A stretch of 64,000 bases of DNA, taken from the NCBI RefSeq assembly GCF_002878395.1, contig NC_061116.1, positions 119,698,692-119,762,691 of the forward strand. The letters run 5' to 3'. Shown here piece by piece: positions 11,444 through 22,997 of the stretch. Origin of the DNA: Capsicum annuum. Its lineage: Eukaryota > Streptophyta > Magnoliopsida > Solanales > Solanaceae. A program made the translations under genes and the position numbers. The notes beneath the pieces are model-generated. The model saw only the letters and a program-made list of their open reading frames with translations. It made no database searches and was not told where the DNA came from. Numbering within the stretch: position 1 is the stretch's first letter; each line of letters begins with the position of its first letter.

Positions 11444-12524
11444 TGATCTGAGGTGGATTTATGCACCTTAGTGTTGTTATCCTAACTTATTTAGCCTTAT
11501 TTTGAGGACTTCTTGTGTGATTAATGAGTTAATGATGATATAATTTATCATATAAGTGTTTTAGTACTTGATAATAATGTTTAAGGTGTAATTCAAAAAA
11601 GTTAGGATTCAAATTGATTATTTAGAGTTCATATGAGAAAACTCGTGTTACTAACTTGAGCTTGGTGTTGTTCTAGTTGATCGCGATGGATTCTAATGTG
11701 TATAATGAGTTCTTAATGGTATTATTGTGTAATTATGTGAGTAAAAACTAGCTTATAGTGTTTAAAGTACAATTGAATCAAGCCAAGAGTCAAAACTAAG
11801 TGAAAGATCAAAAGGGGAAAAACTAGTATTAGCTTAAGTTTCTAGTTCGTCGTCTTGGATGTTGTATTATTTTGAGCTCTAATTTTTTGTGTTTAACACT
11901 ATAGGATGCTTGGTGAGTTTATTATGATTATATATGAAGTATATAAAATCTTCAAATCGGGTGTAAACAACACAAAAGGGCTTGAATGGATCAATGAAAG
12001 CACAAGACACAATTTGACATGAAATAGACCTCTTGGAAGTCCATGGCGCGTCGCGGACCAACTCTAAGGCAAAATGGCACATTCCATACACCAGGATCTT
12101 CCTAATGGACCCAAAACAGTGGGTATCCATGATAAGGGTGTGTCTTAGAGCTATACATAGTAAATTGACCTCGCGACGCGGCCTTGTACAAAAATCGGCA
12201 GTTTTTTCCTCCTATAAATAGGACACTTGAACTTGATGTTATACACCTTGGACGTCTTTGAAACTTGGAGAGGGGCTGTTAAACACTTAAATTAGTGTTT
12301 TCATTTATTTAATTTAGATTTTTAATAGACTTTATCTTGTTTTTATTCATCTTGATTACGACTATGTCCATGAGTGGCTAAAAGCCCCTTTTTCGGGGTT
12401 AAGGGTAAGAACATGTTTACTTTCGCTTTGAATTGAGTTTGTTTGGATTGATTATCATATTTGATTTTTTTTATCCTTTTTTAAATATTTTAAGGATTTG
12501 GGACCCTTAGAATATATATATTAT
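11444..12524 (+). repeat. 3' LTR of E2, truncated
   Basis: Colinear with the 5' LTR from TGATCTGAGG to the CCCTTAGAATATATATATTAT stretch (two overlapping parts), where homology stops at about 12524. The missing 3' part amounts to roughly 570 bases. It carries a 108-base segment (about 11665-11772) that is absent from the 5' LTR. The TATA box CTATAAATAGG is kept at 12212-12222. Confidence 0.7.
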
Positions 12525-13800
12525 GGATTGAGGGTCATGGTGTGATCAAAATGGGTATACTGACTTTTGATGCAAAGTTTTAGTGGTTGCTCATTCGATA
12601 TTGAATGGTCCCCACAGCTTCATATAATGTGCTGACTTAGGAGGGATAAACCCTAGTTTCTAGTTTAATGGCTGGATATTCTACTGATTTTGCAGTCATC
12701 CTCCGGCATAAGATCCATGATAGAGCATTAAGGGAGACAATGAATCTGTCATTCCTTTGCGTGATTCAAAAGTTATGTGACAAAGCTGGTGTACCTGAGA
12801 TATTGGGAGTATATAAGAGGGTACTTATGATAGCTACCATACAGAAGAAGAGTATGAAGGATCTGGCACATCTGGGCCTTCCTAGGAGATCTAGTGAGCC
12901 TGCTGTAGTACCTCAGGCACAGACTAAGAGTACATCAGTTTCCATAGAGCTTGGTGATACACGTGGAGTCTATGTCGGTATTAGTGTTGATATTTAGATA
13001 GGGGAGAAAACACATGCCCCTGATATGAGTACTTAAGGTAGGGGGACACCAGCCACTTCTTCATCAGCCCCAGCTTTGACCTCAGAGCCAGTTGGCATAT
13101 TATCAGAGCCTACTCGCCCATCCACTATAGCTCCTACTACAGGTATAATTACTGTATCTTGAGAGTTCTTGCAGAGCTTAGTGGAAAGTAAGAGGTCCAC
13201 TGATGCTCTATTGCGTGTTATTGAGATTGAGATAACTACTTTATATGAGCAGATATGTTTAAAGGTTCTAACTAGATTCAAGAGGGCAGATGCTAGATCG
13301 CAGGATGCACAGAGAGCTTCCTTGGATGAGCTACTTGATAACTTACAAGTACATTTAGATGAGTTTGAGAGATGGGTTACAACTTAATTTTACAGAGATA
13401 GGGGGGCCGAATCTAGTTCAAATAAGGGATAAGATGGATATACGCTCTCTCACAGAAATCCATATAGCAGACACTCCTTCAATCATACCCCTAATGGTCT
13501 AGATATCACCTCCACGCACACCCAGATATTCTACTTTCTTCTTAGAGGATGATGAGGAGGTCTCGATAGTTGGGGCCAAAAGAGGTCATATAGGAGACTT
13601 GCGGGATCCTAATAAGCTATATGACCAGGGTGTTAAAAAGGCCAGATATTAATCGATAGATACTACAGTCACTGAGAGGTAGAGGTATTATATGATAGTA
13701 GTGGGTGTATCTTTTAGTAGTACGCCACTGCCACCACCGCCTTCGCCAGCTGATATGCCCCCATCTAGGGATGCTCATGACACGGACTCTTAGTGCGTCC
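12525..13800 (+). pseudogene. E3 second ORF: 'putative plant transposon protein' type, broken
   Basis: Frame 12668-12997 reads AGYSTDFAVILRHKIHD and LFLCVIQKLCDKAGVP-like sequence (here NLSFLCVIQKLCDKAGVPE). This is the pattern of a conserved region in ORFs of plant Athila-like elements (small basic and aromatic residues, then 'LITxLCxxAGVP'). A serine/proline/alanine-rich tail follows across several frames (13028-13387), then an acidic stretch (FFLEDDEEVSIVG, near 13530) and a proline-rich end (PLPPPPSPADMPP) with a stop at about 13793. Several stops and frameshifts make it non-functional. Its biochemical role is unknown. Confidence 0.5.
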
Positions 13801-15325
13801 TAGGTATGTTCTCACTTCCCTTTTTTTTGTATTATTTTTGCAAATTGAGGACAGTGCACAGTTTTTTGGTTGAAGTGGGTATACCACAGCTGCCACGGTT
13901 TTTTATTGTCGTGCTTCTCTTTCTATCGTCCGCAATATCATTGTAGAATTAGTATGTCTAGGTTAATTTGTGGCGTATTGTGTTGTGTTTCACACTGTAT
14001 TGTGTTTTTGTATGATTAGGAGATTTTTAAGTATTTAGGGAAGTAGTCATGTTTTTATTGATTTTTGAGAAAAAATGATACCCTTCAAAATTTGTGTTTT
14101 AGAATTTTGTGAATGTATAAATATGTGAACATTGTAGCTCATGTTATGGCAGTAGGATTAGGGAGATGATAATCACTTGTTAACAATTTCATGAACCAGA
14201 TAAGAAGTAGTTTTTAATATCGAATTTGTGTCATGTGTGTGAGAAACTACTTAGTTCCCTTTGCATATTGAATTCAGAACTTGTCTGGTTAGTCTTGCCT
14301 AAATTGAAGGATAATCGGTAGGGAAAGGATCATAGGCTATTTTTTATTTTAGTCCATTTTTAGCCTAAATGACCTTCCCTGTGTGAAATAGTATCCCTTC
14401 ATCCCTGTTTTAAGCCTTGGAGCCTATTTTTTTATTTCACCATTCATTTTTTCCATTTGTGTTGCAATGAACCTATTTAGGCCCTGGTACTCCTTGGACA
14501 TTATGCACCTCAACTCAGGCAAACCGCCTAAGTTGAGGGTGACTATCATAGTGGTGCATACTGTAAAGTGGGTATGTAGAACGGTAAAATAAGAGAAAAA
14601 TTTAGTAGGGCTGGGTGTGGTAGCAAAAGAAAAAGAAAATAAAATTGTGAAAAAGTGAAAAAAGAAAGTATAAAACACCACACCGAACCTGATTGTGCAA
14701 TAAAGAATAAAAAGGGAGAAATAATGGTGGAATAAAAAGGACATTGGCTAGTAAGTGAGACCCCAAGGTTAGTGTAGTACCAAGCAGGCTTAGTCACTTG
14801 ATATGTCCATAAGTACCATACCAGCCCCAAAGCCTACATTACAAGCTGAGAGAAGTCCTATAGTTATTCTAACTTGATTGTCTGTATGATAAGGTAAAGA
14901 AGATAAGGGAAAGCCTATGGTATTTGATGCACATTGATTGGAACTTATCTTATGAGTGTGAATGTCTCTTGACTATCCCTACATTGACATCCATCACTTC
15001 ATATGAGTGAGTGGAATATCTTTGTTGTGAGGGAACATGAGTCATATTGCTAGTTGTTTACGTGTTTAGCTAATGTAAATTGTACATATGCATGGTTGTC
15101 TGTTACTAATTTAATGTCATACCTTGATCCCATTGTGTCATATTATTGTGCTTAATGTTTATACCCAATTGGTTTTAAAAAGTGACATAGGAGGGGGTGT
15201 TATGTTTGAGCTTAAAGTGTTGACTGACTACCTTGAATAGCTTAGACTCTCCTAGTTAAGCGTCGTGTTTAGTTTTGTTGTGTTTTGTTGCCTAAGGACA
15301 TGCAAACGTTCTAAGTTGAGGGTGC
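13801..15325 (+). repeat. 3' noncoding region of E3 with polypurine tract
   Basis: No gene. After the ORF comes the 'AAATTGAGGACAGTGCACAG' block, which corresponds to the 'GGGGACAGT' landmark of E1 (3046). Blocks related to the 3' regions of E1, E2 and E4 follow, including the 'GAGGGAACATGAGT' part near 15028. It ends with TTCTAAGTTGAGGGTGC before the LTR. Confidence 0.5.
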
Positions 15326-16774
15326 TGATGTGCTATAGAAATATAGCACTTTTGAAGCTTAAAACTATAAAAAAATATGCAAGTTTCTGAGGTTGTTTAG
15401 TTAGATATGATGCATTTTGGGTATGTTTTGCAGAAAATCTTGTTTTGAATGCTAAGTTCATGAAAAAGATGAAAAAAGTGTTTTTGGATACTTATGGGAG
15501 CAATTATGTATGTTTGGGACACTTTTCAAATTGTTCATGACTAAAACATATGCGGGAATTTAATAAGAGGTGAAAAAATAACCTCCGGCACATGCTTAGT
15601 CAACATGCGGACTGCATGTAGCATATGAGGATCACATGTGGGTAAAGTATGTGTTAGAAGTCCAAAATCCCCAGAGCTAACCTGTAGAAAATTTTGGTCT
15701 GAGCATATGTGGTCATTACATACGCCTAGCTTGCAGGTCGCATGTACTATATGTGCCCAAGGCCAGGCCGCATGTGGTGACCACATGTAGCCACTGGCCC
15801 TTTTTCTCCTATTTCGTTCGGACTTTGTTTTTAGGGTTTCCTCATGTACTATAAATATCCCTTATCTATTTTTTAGTAGAAGTTACTCACTCTTGATACT
15901 TACAAACATATTTTGAATTTTGAGATTCGATTTAGTCTTGGAATTCTCTTGTATTGATTTTGGTTGATTAATTTAGTTATGGTTTTGGATTTTTACTTGT
16001 GATTTCATCTTATGCTTTCAATCATGAATGTTGTTGACTACTTCACAATCATGAGAGGCTAAAAACCCTTAGCTGGGGTTATGGAAACCCTGGCAGAATT
16101 ACAATATAGGGGAAGTGTTATTGTTGTTCTGAACCGATATCCATGTATGCATTGCGTTATCTTCACGTTAATAGTTTCTTAACGGGTGCACACGTTAGGA
16201 TACCACCAAGATTATTGCTACTAACTCCAAAATAGGAGTAGTGACTAGGAAAAGATAATGACAACAGTAATTTGGAGTTTAACTTCCAATCCACGCTACT
16301 ACGTTTTATGTAGGTAAGATGGTTAGATTTCATTTAATAACTAGAGACTCAAAAGGTAATAGTTAACTGGAATCAAGATAAGGGTTAGTAGGGCGACATC
16401 CTGAGACTCAAAAGGTAAAGTGTGAAATCCTTTTGCTCTTCTAAAAGACTATAGAAGGTACATAAATTATCGATTTTGTATGCAAGGTATCTTTTTGGTT
16501 CAATAAAGCACGATAAGCCTACAAAGTTGAGAAGCCAAGGGGAACACAATCCTAGTTTCACTTACGACTGATTACAACTGAAATTGATACTTGCCACTTG
16601 TTCGATATTGCTACTCAAAACCCCGCATTTACTTTTCCAATTCTGCCTGTTAATTACAATAGCTGAGAGCCACGATTTCACTTATTCCCTTTGGATTCAA
16701 CCCCAACCTTTGTTGGGTTACTCTGACAGCGATCGTATCATCTTCAAAGTGGAGGTAAATCTTGGATGTCACCA
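15326..16774 (+). repeat. 3' LTR of E3
   Basis: Starts TGATGTGCTATAGAAATATA after a purine-rich tract and ends near GGATGTCACCA. It is about 1.45 kb long. A TATA box (ACTATAAATATCC, 15848-15860) follows a set of near-palindromic ACATGTGG/CATATG words (15595-15795). The ending 'TTCAACCCCAACC' then GACAGCG resembles the E1 LTR. Beyond it starts minus-strand integrase sequence of another element. Confidence 0.6.
15595..15800 (+). repeat. Near-palindromic word module in E3 LTR
   Basis: Words of the type CATGCGGACTGCATG, CACATGTGG, CATATGTGG, GTCGCATGTAC and CGCATGTGGTGACCACATG occur repeatedly within 200 bases, about 50 bases upstream of the TATA box. Each word is close to self-complementary. 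Confidence 0.55.
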
Positions 16775-17790
16775 TATACCCAAAGGAAGACACGCTAACG
16801 AACACTAATCTCAATGCACACATTCTATGATTAGCATAGAACTTTTGCCTACTTTGAACCTCTCAAAGTCTATTCTGAATGACCGAGACTCTATCCAAGG
16901 ACTTACGAAGAAATTCTATACCTCGAGGCCTAATCTCTGAAACATCAAACTAACCAACCGGAGAGTGACAACGCCTATCATACAAAGCCTTAAATAGAGC
17001 GATCTCAATACTGGAATGGTCGATATTATTATACACTAACTCTGCAAAAGCTATATGTTGCTCCCATTGACCTCCAAAGTCCATGACATATGCGCGGAGC
17101 ATATCATTTAAAACCTTAATAGTCCGCTCTGACTAGTTGTCAGTCTAGGGCTGAAATATTGTACTAAGATCAACCTAAGTACCCAACTCCTTTTAAAATG
17201 TCTTCCAAAAGTGGGATATGAACACTGAACCTCGATCTAAGATGATAGACATTGTCACACCATAAATACGAATAATCTCCCGAAAATAGATACGGGCCAA
17301 CCTATCAACACTAAAAGAGACCTGACTGGAATGAAGTAAGCAGATTTGGTCAACCGATCCATGATGACCCAAATACTATCAGAACCATGAGAAGTACGAG
17401 GAAACCCAGTCAGAGGTCCAGAGTGATTCTTTTCTATTTCTACTTGAGAATGGGTAACCTCTGAAACAAACCACCATATTTCAAATGCTCGGCCTTCACC
17501 TGCTGGCAACACAGGCAACAAGCTACAAAATCCACAACATCCTTCCTCATACCGCCCTACCAGTAATGTTGCCTCAAATTATGATACATCTTAGTCAATC
17601 ATGGATAAATGGAATATCTGAAACAATTAGCCTCCTCAAAAACCAATCTAATACAATTACCAACTCTCGGTACACAAGCTCGACCTCCAATCCTCAAAAC
17701 TCTATCAAGATCACAGAGGCTTTCTTAGCCTCACCACTAAATACCTTATCTTAAACCACTTTCAACCCAACACCATCAAACTAATGATCT
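16775..17790 (-). pseudogene. Integrase remnant (Gypsy, minus)
   Basis: Minus-strand frames read SDSIWVIMDRLTKSAYFIPV (17255-17521), the classical start of the Gypsy integrase core (usually DSIWVIVDRLTKSAHFLPV). IYGVTMSIILDRGSVFISHFW and NDMLRAYVMDFGGQWEQH follow with stops in between. The D-D-E core can be traced but is broken by several stops. The chromodomain end is lost at 16775. Confidence 0.75.
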
Positions 17791-17819
17791 TGAATCTACT
17801 CCACCAAGGAAGACCTAAC

Positions 17820-18480
17820 CTCAACAAATGCCAAAACATACCCAGGTGTCAAAACATCAAGCCTAACCACCTGGTTAGATAAATATTGAACCTCTAAGGC
17901 CAAAGGCCTCTTCTGGGACAAAATATATGGCAATCTATCTATGCTAGTTGACTTCTAATTCAAGGCATCTACAACTACATTAGCGTTACTCGGATCATAG
18001 AGAATAGTCAAGTCATAATTCATAAGAAACTCAAGCCAAAGATGTTGCCTCATATTAATATCTCAATGGGTGAAGAATTAATGAAGGCTATGATGATCCA
18101 ATAAAATCTCACAATGGATCCCATACAAGCATTGCCTCCACAACTTCAAAGTAAAAACAATGGTGAACAACTCTAAATCATGGGTAGGGTAATTCTTATC
18201 ATAGGGCTTCAACTAACGAGAAGAATATGCAATCAACTTACCCTTCTACATCAACACACCACCCAAACCAAAACTTGAAGCATCACAGAAGATGGTGAAA
18301 CCTACATCTTTCTTGGGCAAAGTCAAGATAGGAGTTGAAGTCAACAAATCCTTGAGCTTTTGAAAGCTTGCCTCACAAGCTTTGAACCACTGAAAGAAAA
18401 TCTTCTTCTGAGTTAACTTGGTCAGTGGAGCTGCAACAGATGAAAAATCCTAAAAAAAAAAAGCTTCAATAATAGCTCGC
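17820..18480 (-). pseudogene. RNase H remnant (Gypsy, minus)
   Basis: On the minus strand [34 protein letters not shown] and the end of the domain (YDPSNANVVVDAL) can be read with stops. The catalytic aspartates FCDAS and the later VVVDAL are visible. This follows the RT part directly, as expected for Gypsy pol. Confidence 0.7.
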
Positions 18481-19120
18481 TAAAACAATAAAACTCCAAA
18501 TCTTTGTGGGAGAAGTGGGCCTAACCCAATCACAAACTGCTGCAATCTTGGATGGATTAACCATAATTCCATACTTAGTCACACATGACTCAAGAAAGAG
18601 ATGGATTCCAACCAAAACTCATACTTGGAGAACTAGCATACAGATCCTCATCCCTCGATCTCTGAAGCACAATACGCAAATACTCCTCATGATTGGACTC
18701 ACTCTTGGAATAAACTAAGATATCATCTATAAATACAATGAAAAAGTAGTCAAGATATGATCAAAATACCTAGAACAAAAATCTATCTTTGGGATATTTG
18801 AAGCTCTAATCCTCAACTGGTGATATCTAGACCTCAAATGAATCTTCAAAAGCACCAAAGTACCCTGAAAATGATTGAACAAATCATCAATACGAGGAAG
18901 AGGATACTTATTATTAATTGTTACCTTGTTCAACTGTCTATAATCAATACACTTACGCATAGACCCATCATTTTTCTTCACAAATAAATCAAGTGCACCC
19001 TAAGGTGATACCCTAGGTCGGATAAATCCCTTATCCAACAACTCCTACAACTGATCCTTTAATTTCATCAACTTTGTTGCAGCCATCCTAAAAGGAATAA
19101 TAGAAATGGGCTTGGTTTCT
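18481..19120 (-). pseudogene. Reverse transcriptase remnant (Gypsy, minus)
   Basis: The frame 18727-18981 reads [20 protein letters not shown] and [17 protein letters not shown], which are the fingers/palm motifs of Gypsy RT. Further N-terminal (19000-19100) the 'LKDQL-ELLDKGFIRP' region can be followed with stops. The FxDD active-site region near 18720 is disrupted. Confidence 0.75.
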
Positions 19121-19354
19121 GGCTCAACATCAATAGCAAAGTCAATATCATGATCTGGAGGCATACCAGGCAAATACATAGCATAAACAACTATAAACTC
19201 ATGGACAATATGAACAGAATCTAAGGAATGGGGGATGCAACACTAGTATTATGAATATGAGCCAACTCAGACAAGCATCCCTTCTTAACCAAATAATGAG
19301 CTTGAAGGAAATATATAACCCTCTTAGGACCCAAATAAAGCACACCCTTCAAAT

Positions 19355-19740
19355 CTATCCTTGGCACACCGAGTGAGATAAAGTCACAATCTTAAAATAA
19401 CAATCAAGTACATCATGATAAGGAGCTAACCAATCCTTACCAAAGATGACATCAAAATCAACCATATCTAACATAATTAAATAAACACTGGTCTCACACC
19501 CAGAAGAAGTCACAACATAAAATTGATACATCTGATCTACCACTAAAAAGTCTCCTGTAAGGGTAGATACACAGATAGGTACATCAAGAAGCTGACAAGC
19601 AAAATTAAAACTTAAAGCAAAATATGCAAACCCATAAGAAAAGTCAACCTCAAATCAAATAACACAGATATAGATTTAAAATAAATAGGGAAGATACCTG
19701 TGATAACAACATGGGAGTCTTTGTCTCTGGACTAGCAGGT
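19355..19740 (-). pseudogene. Retropepsin remnant (Gypsy, minus)
   Basis: The frame 19355-19543 reads CETSVYLIMLDMVDFDVIFG and DWLAPYHDVLDC. This matches the protease C-terminus of Tekay-like Gypsy (usually DMVDFDVILGMDWL...H-A-LDC). The active-site part lies at about 19640-19700 and is degraded. Confidence 0.7.
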
Positions 19741-20480
19741 ATATCATAACACTGTCCACGTCCACCACCTGGCTACGTAGCCCCATGGCCACTACCACAA
19801 ACATCACCACTTCTGCCTCTGGCATCTCTGGCAGTACCTCTACCTTTCACTACTGATATAAAGGTATCTTTAAAAACTCAGTGGGGGCAATCCTTGGCCT
19901 AATGGACAACCTCACCATAAACAGCAACCCCTGAACTCGTTCCAATGATGCACTCTCTTAGCGCCTCCCTGATACACTTGAGAAATAGACCCAGTCATCC
20001 TTGATTGATCTACTACACTCTAAAATGATGCCCCATACACTACTATCTGAGTTGTGGCTCATTGAAGAGTAGGAGGCGTAACAAGTCTGGTTGGTTGAGA
20101 TCCCATAGAGAAGGCATCATAGAAAAAGGTTGAACTCCAGATCTCAAAACACCATACTTAGATACAGGTATTGAAAAAGGAATAAAACTCTAATCTAGAG
20201 GAACATAAAGCGGGTTCAAAGGAGCACCCTCCAAACGAGTCAGTAACCAAACTAGTAACCCCTCCAAGATCGAGGTAGAAGAACTCTGAGGGACCAGAGT
20301 AGGACCTATATCTCTAACTTGCTCATCTTAAGACTAGAGGGAGGGTACCTTAGTTCTATCTCTTGATGGGGAAAATCCTTGAGCCCATTCTCTACCTCAA
20401 GCCCATCCATGACTCAAATCTCTCCCTCTAGACGAAGCTCTCTTTGTGGATGAAGGCTCCACATCCTGACCTTACAAGAC
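19741..20480 (-). pseudogene. Gag remnant (Gypsy, minus)
   Basis: A coding-like minus-strand region between the protease and the primer site with many stops. Its position and glycine/arginine/proline-rich end near 19780-19850 fit the C-terminus of a chromovirus gag around the zinc knuckle. No intact motif remains, so the call rests mainly on position. Confidence 0.45.
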
Positions 20481-20681
20481 CTAGTCATCACTATGTATGC
20501 AGTAAAGAGTAAATATGACTTAGAACACAAGGTAGAAAATATTTTCATGATGAGGGACAAAATAAGAAAAGTTTTCTAAAGACATCTTATAGCCTCTTGG
20601 AGATAGATGCAAATGTTTACGTATCAATCTATGATACTCTATTAGACACCTCATTTTTACACTTTTGGGACTAATGAACCT

Positions 20682-20697
20682 GGATCTAATACCAATT
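20682..20697 (-). promoter_or_regulatory. Primer binding site (initiator tRNA-Met type, minus)
   Basis: Read on the minus strand, TTGGTATTAGATCC is a mutated TGGTATCAGAGC site. The flank at 20580-20690 is similar to 35030-35137, next to the primer site of the complete 9.5 kb element. The two elements therefore share their 5' untranslated region. Confidence 0.6.
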
Positions 20698-21547
20698 TTT
20701 CATGATCTAAAAACCAAGGTTATGATAGCACTTGTAGCGGCGAGCCTTGATAAGAAAACCTATCACCAAAACTGATATAGTAAGAAAAATTACAACCAAA
20801 ACCCAAGACAAGGGTTCTATAGTTATATTGAGCCACATAACCCTAATAATAGCATAAATAAATTCAAAAATACTAAACCAAATCCCAAAAAATGGTGTCA
20901 ATGTATAATAACCAACTGATACAACTCGAGTCAAAATATTCATAGGATGACCAAAAAGGGAACAAACTCTGTGCCTGAATATAATAAGACATAGTCTAGA
21001 TAAGAAAAGATAGTAGTCAATTCCATATGTATTGATCAACTACTACCATAAAGACTCCAAATATCACCTAAATCAGTTATCCATGCGACGCGCTAATACC
21101 TAAATTTGCACTGAAAGCGCAAATTAGATATGAGTATAGTCCACTTATACTCAGTAGGTATCATAGGTAGACTGAGTAAAGTACAAATTAATGCATATAA
21201 ACACAAACTATGGGAACGTCACCTGAAATCAGAAAATGTCCCAAATGGTAGCCTACATCGTCTTCTCTAAAAGTTTTACTATACTTGCACATAACAAAAA
21301 TAGGTAGGGTAAAGAGACACATATATGGATACACTCCAAATACAAGTATAAGAAGATAGAACAAATAGATAGATAATAAGTCACAGACAAAAATACAATC
21401 ATAGATGAAGCATAATATATGTAATGCAATGAAGATGATAATGATGATGATGCATGAGGTTATCGCACATCCTCCATATGCACCTATTGAGCTTAGATAT
21501 AGATGTAGGACCCATTGGAGGTTCGTCAACCCATACCTACCTAGTGT
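20698..21547 (-). repeat. LTR fragment of the minus-strand Tekay element
   Basis: The sequence upstream (minus sense) of the primer site should be the 3' part of the 5' LTR. It is noncoding and contains an ACTGAGTATA-type motif near 21145 also seen in the LTR at 28830. At 21548 it meets the outer end of the E4 LTR, so E4 probably inserted here. The rest of this LTR may be the fragment at 25346-26739. Confidence 0.45.
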
Positions 21548-22997
21548 TGCGCCTAAGCTCACATGCAAGTGTTCATGGTCCACTCCAGTTATATAATAGC
21601 CTTATAAAATCCAAGTATCGATCCTATAGGGAAATATGTTAAAAAAATATTGAAATCTAGTTCACTATAAAGATTAACAAGTGCTCAAGTAACCAAAAGA
21701 GTTTGGAAAGTTAAAACTAATCGTAAACTTAAACAATGCGGTAAATTAAGGGTTTCTTGGACAATAATAGGGAAAGCCCAGGTTTAAGGCACTATGAATA
21801 ATTATACTCATCTATATAACTTTGTTGATTATATTGGTTATTGTTTTGTAGGGTTGATATTATGACTATGGCCTCCCGAACCTCTAATCAACTATCTAAC
21901 TTAGCACCACAATTACATCATTGAGCGGGGATGCGAGAACTAAGTTAAATGCATTAATATTTTATCCTGTAATTGAACCAAATAGTAAAATTAGGTACAT
22001 TCCTATCCTAAATTCAAATCATAACATCATTCAATTGAAAGATTACGATCATATTCCATCTATCCCATGTTCTATTATATTTTCCTCCTTCAAGGCTCAT
22101 GATAGAATTAAGCATGTATTCTAGGGGTAGAAAATCCTTAAAATAGTGATAACAAGGATAATAAAACAACCAACAATTATAAATAACCAAAAACAAGTCA
22201 ATTCATAACAAGAGTAATCAAGTTCTTGGCCTTAACCCTGAAAAAAAGCGTTTAGCCTCTTATGGACATGCACGTAATCACAATACATGAATCCATAGTA
22301 TAATACATAAGAAAAATAAATTAGAGAAATAAAAACCCTAATTGAATCCTTCTCCAGCATATATTGAATTCCCAAGGTCGTCCACAGTGTTTATAATAAT
22401 GTTAAAGTGTGTTATTTATAATAGGCCAAGGTTGCCCGTATTTAATTGCGTAGCCTAAGGTCCGTGGCACATTGCTATCATGGAGGAACACTATTTTGTA
22501 CCATTTAAGTTAAAAACAAAGGCGTGATATGAAAATATCGCACCATCTAGGCAGCGTAGCATGCCAATATTTTCAAATTTTCCAAATTTTGTCTTGCTTT
22601 GTCCCACGTGTGTGTCCTTCAAGTCCGCATTTTGTGGTGAATTTTACTCCTGATTTCTAGGTTGTTTATAAATCCTATATCATCTTGATAAAATTACCGA
22701 GTATTATATAGCATCAAACACCACAATTTATATCTCAAAGCAACATAGAATACAACACGATGAACTAGAAAGGAACATAGCTCAAGCGAAGAGTACTAGT
22801 TTTTGCCTTTGAACTTTAACTTAGTGTTTTGATTCAAAACATATTGTAAACACACCTTGAACATTATAATTACACAAATTAACACTTAGATTCTCATTTA
22901 TATCAATATTAACTAAATAATAACAAGGAAAGTCCTCAAATTTAAGCTAATTAAACGTAGATAACAATACTTAGGTGCATAAATCAACCTAAGATCA
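21548..22997 (-). repeat. 3' LTR of E4 (minus)
   Basis: Read on the minus strand it begins TGATCTTAGGTTGATTTATG and ends near AGCTTAGGCGCA. It is about 1.45 kb and related to the E2 LTR (the parts before the TATA box and the end 'GGTATCGATATTTGG'/'GGATCGATACTTGG' correspond). A TATA-like ATTATAAATAAC lies near 22420, downstream of CpG words (22440-22560). Confidence 0.65.

Larger units (their letters stand above)
6911..12524 (+). mobile_element. E2: non-autonomous gag-type Athila-like element with two LTRs
   Basis: A 5' LTR (6911-8460), an aspartate-tRNA-type primer binding site, a gag-like coding remnant of about 1.1 kb, the conserved post-coding block, a long 3' noncoding region, a polypurine tract and a truncated 3' LTR (11444-12524) follow in order. 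There is no protease, RT or integrase. The layout matches small gag-only derivatives that depend on an autonomous partner. It is flanked on both sides by E3 ORF sequence, indicating insertion into E3. Confidence 0.7.
16775..21547 (-). mobile_element. Tekay/Del-like Gypsy (chromovirus) on minus strand, decayed
   Basis: Read on the minus strand, the order is LTR remnant (21547 down to 20698), methionine-tRNA primer site, gag, protease, RT, RNase H, integrase. All coding parts carry stops and frameshifts. The 3' LTR is missing, because the integrase end abuts the LTR of E3 at 16774. Domain order and motifs are those of Gypsy chromoviruses of the Tekay/Del type. Confidence 0.75.

Noticed and set aside
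15541..15786. Minus-strand frame of 81 codons
   Set aside because: It covers the CATATG/ACATGTGG word module of the E3 LTR and is a repeat artefact.
20707..21583. Minus-strand frames of 110 and 131 codons with transmembrane-like stretches
   Set aside because: They lie in LTR sequence between the primer site and the E4 LTR. The hydrophobicity comes from AT-rich noncoding DNA.
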